A stretch of DNA of 64,000 nt from Flammula alnicola (taxonomy: Eukaryota; Basidiomycota; Agaricomycetes; Agaricales; Strophariaceae). The first letter of the stretch is position 1; each line of letters starts with the position of its first letter. The position numbers and the translations under genes were made by a program. Positions 11,179 to 23,525 of this stretch are shown one piece after another. Below the pieces are notes generated by a model. It did not search any database and had not been told where the DNA came from. It was given only the letters and a program-made list of their open reading frames with translations. The DNA lies in contig JADNRV010000145.1 of the NCBI GenBank assembly GCA_015499995.1, positions 1-64,000 of the forward strand. Direction: 5' to 3'.

Positions 11179-14100
11179 TTACTTACAGTAAGCCAACGAG
11201 GCGGCCATAATTTCGCGGACTGTCTCGGGGCCGTGAACACTATTCTGAAGCTGCTTGCAAAATTTTGTGGAGCTCGCCAAGTAGCCAGGTCCAGGAATAG
11301 AGTATTTCTCTTCGAGAAATTTAAGCGCCATTTGTACCATCCAGTTTGATTTCTGGGAGAGCTGGGTGACTAGATCAATGACGTGTTTCCTTCGCGAAGC
11401 TTCCGTTTTTTGGCCTTGGACATTCTGACGCCAACGAGCTCCCCAGCCTTCAGATAGTTGTCGTACAGATAAAGATCCATCAGTCCCATTGGCCCACTCC
11501 TCCCAGATTCCTCTAATCGACAGACCCTTTGCATAGACGTAGATGGGAAGGTACTCCTCACGAATTGGGCCAGTTGCGTACTGAATCCATTCAAACGGAT
11601 GCTTTGCGATACGTTCCAGTCCATATTTGTCCTTCAATGCTGCGATAATTTTCAGTTGGGAACTTCTTTCCTCGCTGTCCTTGGATAGAATGAAGCTTTG
11701 TTGAAGGTTTCGAAGATCATCGGGCCATATTGAGTTTATAGGCGGTGGTCGATTTAGCGGAGCACTCAGCTGGATTTCCTTATTAGAAGGAAATTCATCG
11801 GAGGATGTTGTGGAGAAAGATTCAAGCTGGTCGGTGGCAGATAGAATGGAGAGAGGTTGGTCTGCAGAGTACATGTCTCTAGAGACTGACGCAGAGGGAG
11901 AGAGCTCTGCAGCAAATGTCATTGACTCGGGGAACTTGCCAGTGTCCGTAGACTTGAGTGCTGTAGCAATCGGAGGCGTCTTTGCTGACTGGCCTTGATG
12001 TCTTGATTTTGCGCTATTAATCGTTTTGCGGCCCTTTGAGGTCGATCTCACTTGGGCGAGCATCATTCCTTCAAGGAACTCTAATCGTTCAATCAATTCC
12101 GTCTGTCCTTGAGTCTGCTGAGAGTAGAATGATTGGAGTATTCCTTGCATCGATATAGAAAGAGTCTCAGGAAGCTTATCTAGCTTCTCCCGGGCGCGCG
12201 TTTCGGCGTCATGCATGACACTTGTTGATTTGAGCGCAAACTCTCGGAAGGAGGGCAAATTGAAGGGGGGGTAGCTCCACAGATGACAAGTGGGATAAAG
12301 CACATATAAGACCGCTGCATCTTGAAGGATGATTATTCGAAATTCAACAAGCAGGATAAGGAAGTTCTTCAGAGCGAAGTCAGTTGCCTTTGGGCCGTGC
12401 TCTTCGACCCTTTTCTGATAAGCAGACAGCTCGTCCTCGGCCCAGGGAAAGATTGATTCAGCAAGTCCTGCTGGAGGAACTACGACGCACATTAGAAATT
12501 AATGGACAGTTGATGTAAAAAATATTTTACCTAGTAATCCGCGAGGTAGCACATATGCCGTCGGATTTTCGGCGCTAAACATGGCTGCTGCCAACATAGC
12601 ACCACGTGGAAGACCACGGTCATAAATCTCAGAGTAAGCATCGCCTGACTTCCAGCGTCCTAGAACTTTTGTGTCAAGTGCAGCAGCACCGTTCTCGCGA
12701 GCCACGCCCGCTGTGTATGGGCGACCCGCATGCGTGACTGCCGAAACGCTCACGCCATTGCGAGCATGCATTGCGGAAACACGCTCGTGATGATCTGAGA
12801 ACCAACAGTATCAGTGATAAATAACCAGCCAGAATTTCATGAAGCGACCTACTGTCGTATGTCATTGGATTTGTTCCAGCAGGTCCATCCGCCTCTTTGC
12901 CGGGAAAGAGGAACATCTTGTACCAGTCTCGGCGGCCGAATTCAGCATGCTCGGGGTCGTCAAAGTCAGGCTCGAAGGATGGCCGGTCCTTCTTTTGGAC
13001 ATGAAAGTAACCAAAGAGATAAAACCCAATCCCACCAAACCCACAGAGCTCGGGAATGCGGTGTCGAAAGATTCCATGCTCATCGACCCGACCAGTGACA
13101 TTTGTCTTCGATTGATCCGCCATGATACCGAGGGTCTGCAGGGATCGAAATGACGTTCAAAACACTAAAATTAGACATACTAGGAACACGTACCTGAAGC
13201 TTAACATCAGTTCCAATATTCCCCATAGGGATAGAACGAAAGAAAAGGTCCGAAAATTGAATGAGGCGGGTGCTGTTTCCGCGGAAGGCAATTGTCGTCG
13301 AGAGTAGCAGCATACCTCGATCGCGAAGCCCAAGGAGGATTTGGGACTTCGATGGCCCAAATGTTTTCAGCGACCACACGGACATTTTGATAAGCTCGTC
13401 TGTAGTGTACGTGTCTTATGAAACCAAAAATCAGTAGAGCTCATGCATGACGAGATGGAGATTCGGAAAAATACCATTTGTTGTTCCCTTTGCCTTTAAG
13501 ATATGCGCTTCCTGAATTCGTTTGGGCTCACCCGCACACGCCGCACTCTCGTAACTCTTCACCCAGTCCTGACTGCGGAGGGGGATGCGCGTCTCGGGAC
13601 AGTTGAAATATTCCGGTTCATGCTGATGCTCCAACATATAGCGCTGGAGCGCGCTGATGGCTTGTTTGATGCTCTCTTTGCCCACAGATGTTCCAGATAG
13701 CTCTTTCCCTTGGTTGTTCCGCTTCGAGGGGGAGTTAGCTCAGATAATAAATCAAGCAATAATTTAGCTCACCTTGTTACGGGTACGTTCATGCTCCAAA
13801 AACAAAGAAACTTTCTCCCCGATAATCGGATGGGCCGGGATCCGAGTGTGGTCAGGATTATTCTTTGCACGGCGATCCTGATCTGCCTCCCAAAATTTGA
13901 TATACCCCTTTACATGCCGCGGGTATGCCTCATCTGTTCCTTTTCCCTTGTCCATCCTGCGCTGTAATTCAAGCCGGTTCAGATGTGCTTCTTCCTGAAT
14001 AGATGCAAGCGGATTTGAAAGACTATTTGAGGATGAAGGCTGAGCAATAGTGGGTGGCACGGCGGGAACCAGTTCATCTTCAAGGGACGTAGGATCTTCA

Positions 14101-14234
14101 ACACGAGGCTTCTTTCTTCGACGTTGTTGGGGCTGATTTCCCATGACAGCATCGACTCGCGTGCGATTAGGAGTCTGGGGGAGACACAGTCCAGGCATAT
14201 CGGTCTCGTTGGATTGAGCGGATGACTCTAACAT
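11179..14234 (-). CDS. Crypton-type tyrosine recombinase with GCR1_C-like domain, copy 1
   Basis: Predicted recombinase that moves the element. Six exons (14234-13781, 13738-13475, 13414-13194, 13135-12853, 12794-12531, 12467-11179) join in phase to 924 residues. A low-complexity N-terminus with a basic patch (QQRRRKKPRVED) is followed by a SAM-like core-binding region (YPRHVKGYIKFWE). The catalytic part shows the first arginine in STTIAFRGNSTRLIQF, then QSKTNVTGRVDEHGIFRHR, the HxxR box in VTHAGRPYTAGVA, and LGRWKSGDAYSEIYDRGLP with the probable nucleophilic tyrosine. The C-terminus carries a GCR1_C-like DNA-binding domain (RGIWEEWANGTDG, EGWGARWRQNV). The first intron is the least certain (unusual donor GTAACA). 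The Git1-side and AMPK-side genes show no relation to it. Confidence 0.88.
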
Positions 14235-14543
14235 GGTGAAAGTGTGGGGGATAAATTCCAGTCAACGGCGGCTTGATTATAAGAGTATGTTACTCACAAA
14301 TAGTCTATAGACAATACGGACAATGCATTCGAAGTAAGAGCCACAGTTGGGCCAAATGCCACCAGACTTAGTAGCCGTGTCATAACACTGAGACAACTCA
14401 CGAATGTGTATGAGCTTTTATGGTACTTGAAGGGCGTCAAGTGGAATGCTTGAAGTAACGAATAGATATATCATTGCTGTAGAATATATACTTTCACGCT
14501 GTATGAGCTCTGAGCACGACGCGCCTTCATTCAAAATAGGAGA

Positions 14544-14665
14544 AATGGCGCGTCGGCTATCATACGCGCCATTGTTTATTTGTTATTGTACAATGGCCCA
14601 ACTGGGGCCACCCCGTTCGTACAAGTGGGTACTCTGGAGGTTACGTGCCCTGCCCCCGAACGGGG
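14544..14665. repeat. Nested inverted repeats at unit right end
   Basis: Two perfect inverted repeats sit between the recombinase start and the unit end: AATGGCGCGT (14544-14553) with ACGCGCCATT (14564-14573), and CCCCGTTCG (14611-14619) with CGAACGGGG (14657-14665). AGGTTAC (14638-14644) also pairs with GTAACCT (14666-14672). The same structures occur from 23836 and 33144 in copies 2 and 3. They could form the recombination site or part of the recombinase promoter. Confidence 0.55.
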
Positions 14666-14672
14666 GTAACCT

Positions 14673-14686
14673 GCGAGGTAACCCAG
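14673..14686. repeat. Right subterminal inverted repeat (14 bp)
   Basis: GCGAGGTAACCCAG, exact reverse complement of the left repeat at 5520-5533, ends 27 bp before the copy 1/copy 2 junction. Confidence 0.6.
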
Positions 14687-14712
14687 AGCAAAGACCGCCC
14701 CACCATATACTC

Positions 14713-14715
14713 TAT
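14713..14715. other. Internal unit junction 1/2
   Basis: Right end of copy 1 (CACCATATACTC) is joined through TAT directly to the left end of copy 2 (GTATCTGGCC) with no spacer. Copies 2 and 3 are joined identically at 24005-24007. Confidence 0.75.
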
Positions 14716-15185
14716 GTATCTGGCCTGCTGCGGTGCCCGCGAGACGTCACGTGACTGGGGCACCTGCGACTTTTGGCGGGTGGGGTACCTGCGCCGTGAT
14801 GCGCGCGTCACGTCGCGTCACGCTGGGTTACCTCGCGCTTGGCCTGTGCTGAAGGCGCAGATTGTCACGCCTGATGGGCGCCTAATGTTCGTACGACTCT
14901 GTTATGGCTCGCCAATGCTTCCAACGTACTCTATGTAATGTACATCCATAGTTGCCATTGCCTTGAGTTGGAGTAGGGATCCATGTTAAGTAAAAAACTA
15001 GCGGCTGCACCCCGTCCATATACGGCCATTTGTCTCTCTTCAAGTTCATTTGTCTCTCCTTCTGCAATCTCTCGCACACACAATCTCTCGCGCGCATATG
15101 GCCTCATATATGGCCTCATACACTGAAAGCAATCTTGAGTGAGAGCTGAGCTGTCTAACATTCATTAATTATCAGTGTTAATCAA

Positions 15186-16350
15186 ATGGTTCCAAGAAAC
15201 CTAACAAAGAAAGACCTCGCGGCTTTTATCAATCGACAACGCGATAAATGGCCGCATCCAACATTCAATCCTTCGCAGACTCGAAATCAATGACATGAGG
15301 ACTGCGCTTCTCGACCCCAAAAATGGCTTTACGCGATGTGATTCTGCAGATCCCGAGCTATCCCGGGTCCCCAGCCACCTCCACACTCAGTAACCACATC
15401 TACGGATGGATCTTCTGTCATCGTCATCCATGTATTGCTGCAGGATCGAAGACGTAGTCCAATCCGAAGAACTGCTATTGACCTGACCACCACTGCTGCC
15501 TCTATCAATAGATTCTATACTGTCTCCGCTTTAGAGGTCTTTACACTGCTGCAAAGGTCTATTTCGGCAATCGAGGGTAAGTACTCCATTACATCTCACT
15601 TTATGGCTCTTATCTAACGGGCACAACTCAAAGGACCAGCTATTCTTTCATGCCCGTACTACCTCGACCCCACCTACTCTCAATACATTGTTAAGTGGGA
15701 AGACGGCGATCTACAAGGCTGTCAATTCGACCCCGAGAGGCTACACATTGCGGCTGACCATAAAATGGTTGTATACATTGATTCGGTGCGTCCAATATAC
15801 TTATTTCTGCATTGTTTTGACCTGGCAACAATTTGATTAGATATCTTCGAATGCTCCGAGAACTGCACTTCAATCAGATTCCGCAGACCGTATCAGCAAT
15901 CTGGATTCTACGGGAACATGGCTCCAGGCGAGAATTAGCAGCTCCCCGGATATTCAGAGTTTCAAGTTGCTCACCATCGACGCCTTCAAAATCCGCAGAT
16001 CTTGGAAGGATGGAACTTTGCGTCTAATATCTATAATCTGTACCATAAGGCAATGTGTGAGCTCACAGTAAGTTCTCGATTACTTTACATCCTGTGCATA
16101 GACTTATGCTACCTATTAACAGCAGACACATATTTCACTCACTTTAATACAATCACGCCTTGGGGTCGGCGAAACATGGATGGCAGATGCACGGCTTGGA
16201 AGTCATTTGGCCAAGTTGTATGGGCCTGGAGGTACACAAGAGTCAAAGGAGGTTGTTGCTGAATTAACTGCCATCCGTGATGTACCATTGGGCCGCAGTG
16301 CTCTGCTCCGGTTTTTGGAGGATTGGGATAGCACACATAAGGTTGTATAA
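15186..16350 (+). pseudogene. Unrecognised Crypton cargo protein, copy 2 (frameshifted)
   Basis: Same gene as at 5883-7049. Relative to copies 1 and 3 it has an extra A near 15285, a missing G near 15366, a missing C near 15791 (intron) and a missing G near 15938. The reading frame is therefore broken as written. These may be consensus errors. Confidence 0.75.
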
Positions 16351-16409
16351 TATGTTTTATAGATCAGGAGAATTAAAATTCACCACAGATAAATTATCAT
16401 AATACAAAT

Positions 16410-18159
16410 TCAGTCACTAATAATAATAACTTCAGAGGAAGTTTGATGCGTGAATGTCCGTGTCTGGCTGCAATGAGTCAAGTAAATCAAGGATGGATGT
16501 AGTATCCATCGCAGAAGAAGAAGTGATGTGAGCTGGTGCCGCTGTGGATCTAGAATGTGTTGCAGACAATGCCGCACGAGTGGAGTCCACTGAAATAATC
16601 TCAGGAAGATACTCCATTGAAATCCACATCTTGATATCAGATTCCTGCAGATTGGCAGCAGCAGAAGCGTTGGCTCGAGGCTTGATTAGCGCGACCAGAT
16701 TAGCGGTGGAGAGGGTCATGCGCGCCCATGACCTGGCTTATTTCTGCGAGAGCGTTTTGCGACTTTGATGATTTTAGACTGGCAGTGTGAGTCAAACAGA
16801 TCTTTGTAGACTCATTGTACTGCAGTAAAGGCTCAATGTATCTTGCATCAGATTTAAATGCAAGAAACATATTGAAGTGAAACATACCGAGATAAGCATT
16901 CGGAGAAGGACGCCAGGCCAGAGAATGTTCTTGAATGGTCTTCAAGACATTAGGCGCCCAATCAAAAGCTCCGAACAGATCTGTGCAATGCGAGGAAGTA
17001 TTGGTTCGCGTTGAATCCAGGTAGGGATGAGCGCTGAAGAGCTACTTGAAGTAACAGGATTCAGATACGCAGACACTTTATCAGCAGTCAGGTACTCAGC
17101 ATTAAGCTTTGACGCCGAGATTTGGATGTGTCGAATTCAGGTGACCTTTGTGTTATTCTGCAGCTCGGCCTTGATCGCTTCGGTAATCTCGATAAGCTTA
17201 CGAGATAGTAAAATCTTCCAATTTGTGAAACGCATGGAGAATTTCATCGCCAAAGCCGCAGCGTGCAAGGCCAGCTGAGATTATAAGGCCACACCCGGGA
17301 GTCCATTCGAATAGTCGCTTTTCGAGAGAAGAGCAATCAAGAGGAGCCCTCCACGGGAAAGCTCGACGCTCTCAGTGTTTTGAATAGCATCAATTGAATA
17401 GAGGTCGTATTTCTTCGAGCGAGAAATGCTATGATGCATAAAGAATCATTCACTTGAACAGCGAAAAGACTGGCTGCAACGCTCACCTTCTAAGAACATA
17501 CTGCGCTCCGAACACGAATGCATCGCTATCACCTGTTAATGCGACGTCGATTGCGTGCAAATCGCACAATCTGGCCAACTCTGCCTCTGCTTCTCCGGGC
17601 GCCTAAATATAACTTTCATATAATCCAGTTCGAGACGAAGTAAATTCCAGTACTTACCTGATGCCAATAGAACCCAAAGGATTCAATGAGATTCTTACAT
17701 AGATTGCACCACTCTGGGATACTGTGAGTATCAATATGCCTTCCGTGCTTGTACGAGGGTCGATTGGGCCCATCGAAGACGAAGACCATAACTGCAGGTG
17801 ATTCATGTAGAAATCGGCAGAGTTTGAAGAAGAAAATTCGCATAGCACCCCCAGACTTGTACTGGTAGCGGTGAGCGGCTTTATCTGCTGCAACACATTC
17901 GTTCATAACCACACTGGGCAAGTTTCATGAATAATATTGCCGGGATATGTGAATATGACCAGACGAACCTAACATCCACACCTATCCGCAGAATTGGCCG
18001 CGCGTTTGTTGAAGAACGTCCGCTCATCAAGCATATGTCATTGAGCGCATACGTTTGAGCTGCAGGCTCGATAATCTGTCAGAGAAAACTATGAGCTCAT
18101 GTTCAATGCTTTTAATTGTAACATGGCATATATACCTTCCAGAGACCGTCAATTCCCAT
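16410..18159 (-). pseudogene. XPG/Rad2-family nuclease, copy 2 (frameshifted)
   Basis: Same gene as at 7110-8869, start MGIDGLWK at 18159. About ten short indels between 16.44 and 17.62 kb break the C-terminal two thirds. The region encoding the N-terminal metal site upstream of 17.65 kb is unchanged. All differences are small indels, mostly in runs of identical bases. Confidence 0.8.
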
Positions 18160-18882
18160 AGGTGTATTAGTCTGAAGATTTAATTGAGATGGATTTGCGA
18201 AGGTTCTAACTTCTCGGGGTCAGGAAATAAGAGCGAAGATGTAAATCTAAAGTCTCATAGTTGGGCTCCTTTAGAAGCTCCTTTTAAGTACTCCTTTCTG
18301 ACTGACACAATTGAAAAGACCGACTACACTGCATTGCGCCAACTAAAAGCTCGTGGTTAAGCTGTTGCGACACGAGCTTCAATTTCTATTCACTGAAGCT
18401 AACTTCTCCTTTAATTTCAGCTCTGGCTTGCGCTTACACAGGTATGCCGCAAATATGACCCCCAAGGTACCATAACTAGTTACTTGTTCAAATGCTAAGG
18501 AGATTTTACATCTTATTTACAATACATTAAAGCTGTCTCTGTGATTTAAATGCGAAGGGTTTACCATGCCCTAGCTCGCGAGATCGGTGTTTTGGGAGAG
18601 AATGTCACGCCCTGCTCCTCTTCTCGGCCCCACACGACAACCTCGAGAGCCAGGGCGTGCAGCACGTCCTGGCCGTCTGTGGTGCGGAGGCGGCGTCGAC
18701 ACGAGAGCAGGGCGTGCAGATTGCACGCGCTGGTCACAAGGTCGTCTGTAGGTGCAGAGGCGGCGTCGATGCCCATTTCGTTGGCCCAACATAAACATCT
18801 CGCAGTGAGGGCGCGCATCTGAACGCCCTCCTCATCTTCTCGGACCCGCACGACGGCCTCGAGAGCCGGGGTGTGCGACCGC

Positions 18883-18949
18883 CTGCGCACCGCGCTGAAC
18901 GCTCCAGTCGAAGTCGTAGTCGTACTGGTAGCCCTCGCGAACGAAGAGA

Positions 18950-18981
<32 letters not shown>

Positions 18982-19200
18982 GGGCTTGTCGTCGAAGCGA
19001 AGAGCGCGAGTGTAGTTCAAGAATATTCCAAATTCATTGGGGAATCCTCGGCATAAAAGATCCGTGGGGGTGGTCATCTTTTTCCCCATGATGTGGTCGT
19101 ACTTCTGCTTCTTGGCGGCAGCCTTGAGACCTTGCCAGGGAAGAGCACCACGTAAGAAGTACATGAGTACATAGGCGAGACATTCGAGGTCGTCGCGGCG
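18883..19200 (-). pseudogene. Captured CK1 fragment, copy 2
   Basis: Uninterrupted open frame of about 105 codons of CK1, in frame with flanking repeat-derived sequence. It still lacks the catalytic half of the kinase. Confidence 0.85.
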
Positions 19201-19694
19201 GGCTTGCTCCTGCTCATCTTTTCGGCCCCACACGAACATCTCACGAGCGAGAATGTGCCTCGTCTTCTCGGCCCCACATGACGACGCCACGAGCCAGGAT
19301 GGCAGATGCATGCCCTGATCTGCGTCGTTGTTGTTGCGGGTGGAGAAAGTGAGCTGGCGTTGTGCATGCCCTGGCTCGCAGAGCCGTCGTTGTCGTTTCG
19401 TCGTCATTTGGGTTGAGCAAGCGGGCAGGGCATGTGTATACACGCCCCCTGGCCCATGCCGTCGTGGTTTGGGGTGAAGAAGGCGACCAGGGTGTGCAAA
19501 TGCACACCCTGGCTCGCGAGATTGTTGTGTGGGGCCTGGAAGTCGGGCAGGGCGCGTCTGTGGTGTAGGAGCCAAGCAGGGCGCAAATGGCCAGCGTGCT
19601 TGTTGTCCAGGGTGGAGGAGACGAGTAGGGCGTGTGTCTGGCACGCCCCGGCTCAGCACGGTCCAGTCGCAGTCATAAAGTAGAAGAGACTCAC

Positions 19695-19761
19695 CGAATC
19701 CCACTTCCCATGGCCATACCAATATCTGCCTTTTTCAACGCAGGTGCATCGTTTACACCAT
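19695..19761 (-). pseudogene. Captured P-type ATPase exon fragment, copy 2
   Basis: Identical to the fragment in copy 1, including the donor GTGAGT directly after the exon end. Confidence 0.78.
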
Positions 19762-20471
19762 GGTTCGCGAGTTCTTCGTCCGGGGTGTACGAGTCGAGCA
19801 GGGCATGTGGTTCCACTCCCTGGCTCATGAGATATTCGTCCGAGGCATACGAATTGAGCAGGGCATGTAGTTCCACGCCCTGTCTCACAAATTCTTCATC
19901 CGGGGCGTAGGGGTCGAGCAGGGCAGGCAGACGACATTGCTTGGGGCAGAGAACATCTGCACGCCCTGGTCCATGTTGAGGTTGCTTGGGGCGGAGAAGG
20001 CGAGCAGGGGGGTTCTCGAGCCATGTTTCCCAGCTCAAGGCAGTCGCTGGTTTGGTACCAAGTGACTGCCTTGTTGCATTTAACGAGAATCTGTGATGTA
20101 GAAAAAGTTAGTCAACGGTGCGTGGAATACGGGACAAACGACGAGCCCAGGCGAGAGCTCGAGTCGTCTGTGCAGAGGGAACTTACCATATTTAAAATAA
20201 ATGAGCATTATACCAGTATAGAGGATGAAGGGAAGGCAAGGGACGCGACGAGAGCGACGCGGTTGGTGGAAAGAGAGATAATCGGTACCTGCAACGCATT
20301 TGCCATAAGGTCACGTGTGGCAAAAGCGTTGCAGGAATGCTTACATCATCGCCGGGAAATTCACGAACGCGTACTTACGAGACAAAAAAAACAGTAAATC
20401 ACCAATAAATTCACAATAAGTCATGTATAAAATGTAGGATGTAAAATAAACTCTAAATTGATTATATCAGA

Positions 20472-23400
20472 TTACTTACAGTAAGCCAACGAGGCGGCCA
20501 TAATTTCGCGGACTGTCTCGGGCCGTGAACACTATTCTGAAGCTGCTTGCAAAATTTTGTGGAGCTCGCCAAGTAGCCAGGTCCAGGAATAGAGTATTTC
20601 TCTTCGAGAAATTTAAGCGCCATTTGTACCATCCAGTTTGATTTCTGGGAGAGCTGGGTGACTAGATCAATGACGTGTTTCCTTCGCGAAGCTTCCGTTT
20701 TTTGGCCTTGGACATTCTGACGCCAACGAGCTCCCCAGCCTTCAGATAGTTGTCGTACAGATAAAGATCCATCAGTCCCATTGGCCCACTCCTCCCAGAT
20801 TCCTCTAATCGACAGACCCTTTGCATAGACGTAGATGGGAAGGTACTCCTCACGAATTGGGCCAGTTGCGTACTGAATCCATTCAAACGGATGCTTTGCG
20901 ATATGTTCCAGTCCATATTTGTCCTTCAATGCTGCGATAATTTTCAGTTGGGAACTTCTTTCCTCGCTGTCCTTGGATAGAATGAAGCTTTGTTGAAGGT
21001 TTCGAAGATCATCGGGCCATATTGAGTTTATAGGCGGTGGTCGATTTAGCGGAGCACTCAGCTGGATTTCCTTATTAGAAGGAAATTCATCGGAGGATGT
21101 TGTGGAGAAAGATTCAAGCTGGTCGGTGGCAGATAGAATGGAGAGAGGTTGGTCTGCAGAGTACATGTCTCTAGAGACTGACGCAGAGGGAGAGAGCTCT
21201 GCAGCAAATGTCATTGACTCGGGGAACTTGCCAGTGTCCGTAGACTTGAGTGCTGTAGCAATCGGAGGCGTCTTTGCTGACTGGCCTTGATGTCTTGATT
21301 TTGCGCTATTAATCGTTTTGCGGCCCTTTGAGGTCGATCTCACTTGGGCGAGCATCATTCCTTCAAGGAACTCTAATCGTTCAATCAATTCCGTCTGTCC
21401 TTGAGTCTGCTGAGAGTAGAATGATTGGAGTATTCCTTGCATCGATATAGAAAGAGTCTCAGGAAGCTTATCTAGCTTCTCCCGGGCGCGCGTTTCGGCG
21501 TCATGCATGACACTTGTTGATTTGAGCGCAAACTCTCGGAAGGAGGGCAAATTGAAGGGGGGTAGCTCCACAGATGACAAGTGGGATAAAGCACATATAA
21601 GACCGCTGCATCTTGAAGGATGATTATTCGAAATTCAACAAGCAGGATAAGGAAGTTCTTCAGAGCGAAGTCAGTTGCCTTTGGGCCGTGCTCTTCGACC
21701 CTTTTCTGATAAGCAGACAGCTCGTCCTCGGCCCAGGGAAAGATTGATTCAGCAAGTCCTGCTGGAGGAACTACGACGCACATTAGAAATTAATGGACAG
21801 TTGATGTAAAAAATATTTTACCTAGTAATCCGCGAGGTAGCACATATGCCGTCGGATTTTCGGCGCTAAACATGGCTGCTGCCAACATAGCACCACGTGG
21901 AAGACCACGGTCATAAATCTCAGAGTAAGCATCGCCTGACTTCCAGCGTCCTAGAACTTTTGTGTCAAGTGCAGCAGCACCGTTCTCGCGAGCCACGCCC
22001 GCTGTGTATGGGCGACCCGCATGCGTGACTGCCGAAACGCTCACGCCATTGCGAGCATGCATTGCGGAAACACGCTCGTGATGATCTGAGAACCAACAGT
22101 ATCAGTGATAAATAACCAGCCAGAATTTCATGAAGCGACCTACTGTCGTATGTCATTGGATTTGTTCCAGCAGGTCCATCCGCCTCTTTGCCGGGAAAGA
22201 GGAACATCTTGTACCAGTCTCGGCGGCCGAATTCAGCATGCTCGGGGTCGTCAAAGTCAGGCTCGAAGGATGGCCGGTCCTTCTTTTGGACATGAAAGTA
22301 ACCAAAGAGATAAAACCCAATCCCACCAAACCCACAGAGCTCGGGAATGCGGTGTCGAAAGATTCCATGCTCATCGACCCGACCAGTGACATTTGTCTTC
22401 GATTGATCCGCCATGATACCGAGGGTCTGCAGGGATCGAAATGACGTTCAAAACACTAAAATTAGACATACTAGGAACACGTACCTGAAGCTTAACATCA
22501 GTTCCAATATTCCCCATAGGGATAGAACGAAAGAAAAGGTCCGAAAATTGAATGAGGCGGGTGCTGTTTCCGCGGAAGGCAATTGTCGTCGAGAGTAGCA
22601 GCATACCTCGATCGCGAAGCCCAAGGAGGATTTGGGACTTCGATGGCCCAAATGTTTTCAGCGACCACACGGACATTTTGATAAGCTCGTCTGTAGTGTA
22701 CGTGTCTTATGAAACCAAAAATCAGTAGAGCTCATGCATGACGAGATGGAGATTCGGAAAAATACCATTTGTTGTTCCCTTTGCCTTTAAGATATGCGCT
22801 TCCTGAATTCGTTTGGGCTCACCCGCACACGCCGCACTCTCGTAACTCTTCACCCAGTCCTGACTGCGGAGGGGGATGCGCGTCTCGGGACAGTTGAAAT
22901 ATTCCGGTTCATGCTGATGCTCCAACATATAGCGCTGGAGCGCGCTGATGGCTTGTTTGATGCTCTCTTTGCCCACAGATGTTCCAGATAGCTCTTTCCC
23001 TTGGTTGTTCCGCTTCGAGGGGGAGTTAGCTCAGATAATAAATCAAGCAATAATTTAGCTCACCTTGTTACGGGTACGTTCATGCTCCAAAAACAAAGAA
23101 ACTTTCTCCCCGATAATCGGATGGGCCGGGATCCGAGTGTGGTCAGGATTATTCTTTGCACGGCGATCCTGATCTGCCTCCCAAAATTTGATATACCCCT
23201 TTACATGCCGCGGGTATGCCTCATCTGTTCCTTTTCCCTTGTCCATCCTGCGCTGTAATTCAAGCCGGTTCAGATGTGCTTCTTCCTGAATAGATGCAAG
23301 CGGATTTGAAAGACTATTTGAGGATGAAGGCTGAGCAATAGTGGGTGGCACGGCGGGAACCAGTTCATCTTCAAGGGACGTAGGATCTTCAACACGAGGC

Positions 23401-23525
23401 TTCTTTCTTCGACGTTGTTGGGGCTGATTTCCCATGACAGCATCGACTCGCGTGCGATTAGGAGTCTGGGGGAGACACAGTCCAGGCATATCGGTCTCGT
23501 TGGATTGAGCGGATGACTCTAACAT
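20472..23525 (-). pseudogene. Crypton-type tyrosine recombinase, copy 2 (frameshifted)
   Basis: Start 23525, same exon layout as copy 1. The exons carrying the catalytic residues are unchanged. In the last exon one G is missing from a seven-G tract (near 21557), which breaks the frame between LYPTCH and PPFNLPSFREFA. Another G is missing near 20521, which changes the final residues. One substitution changes ERIAKHP to EHIAKHP. If the G-tract lengths are sequencing errors, the gene is intact. Confidence 0.8.

Larger units (their letters stand above)
5410..14712. mobile_element. Crypton-like element, copy 1 of a tandem array
   Basis: First 9303-bp unit. Order: left end with GC-rich GGGGYACCTGCG-type repeats; unknown gene (plus); XPG-type nuclease (minus); palindrome cluster with captured host exons; tyrosine recombinase (minus); right end with nested inverted repeats. 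The left border is placed at TAT 5410-5412, where sequence shared with copies 2 and 3 begins. Classification as a Crypton rests on the recombinase (YR core plus GCR1_C-like domain), the lack of long terminal repeats and the lack of a DDE transposase. At 9.3 kb it is much longer than a recombinase-only Crypton, so the other genes are cargo. Copy 1 has intact recombinase, nuclease and unknown genes. Confidence 0.85.
14235..14712. other. Recombinase upstream region and unit right end, copy 1
   Basis: Holds the presumed recombinase promoter and the right-end inverted repeats described separately. Non-coding. Confidence 0.5.
18582..20073. repeat. Cluster of short GC-rich palindromes, copy 2
   Basis: Equivalent of 9290-10779, with the perfect 26-bp palindrome near 19487-19512. 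Confidence 0.65.
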
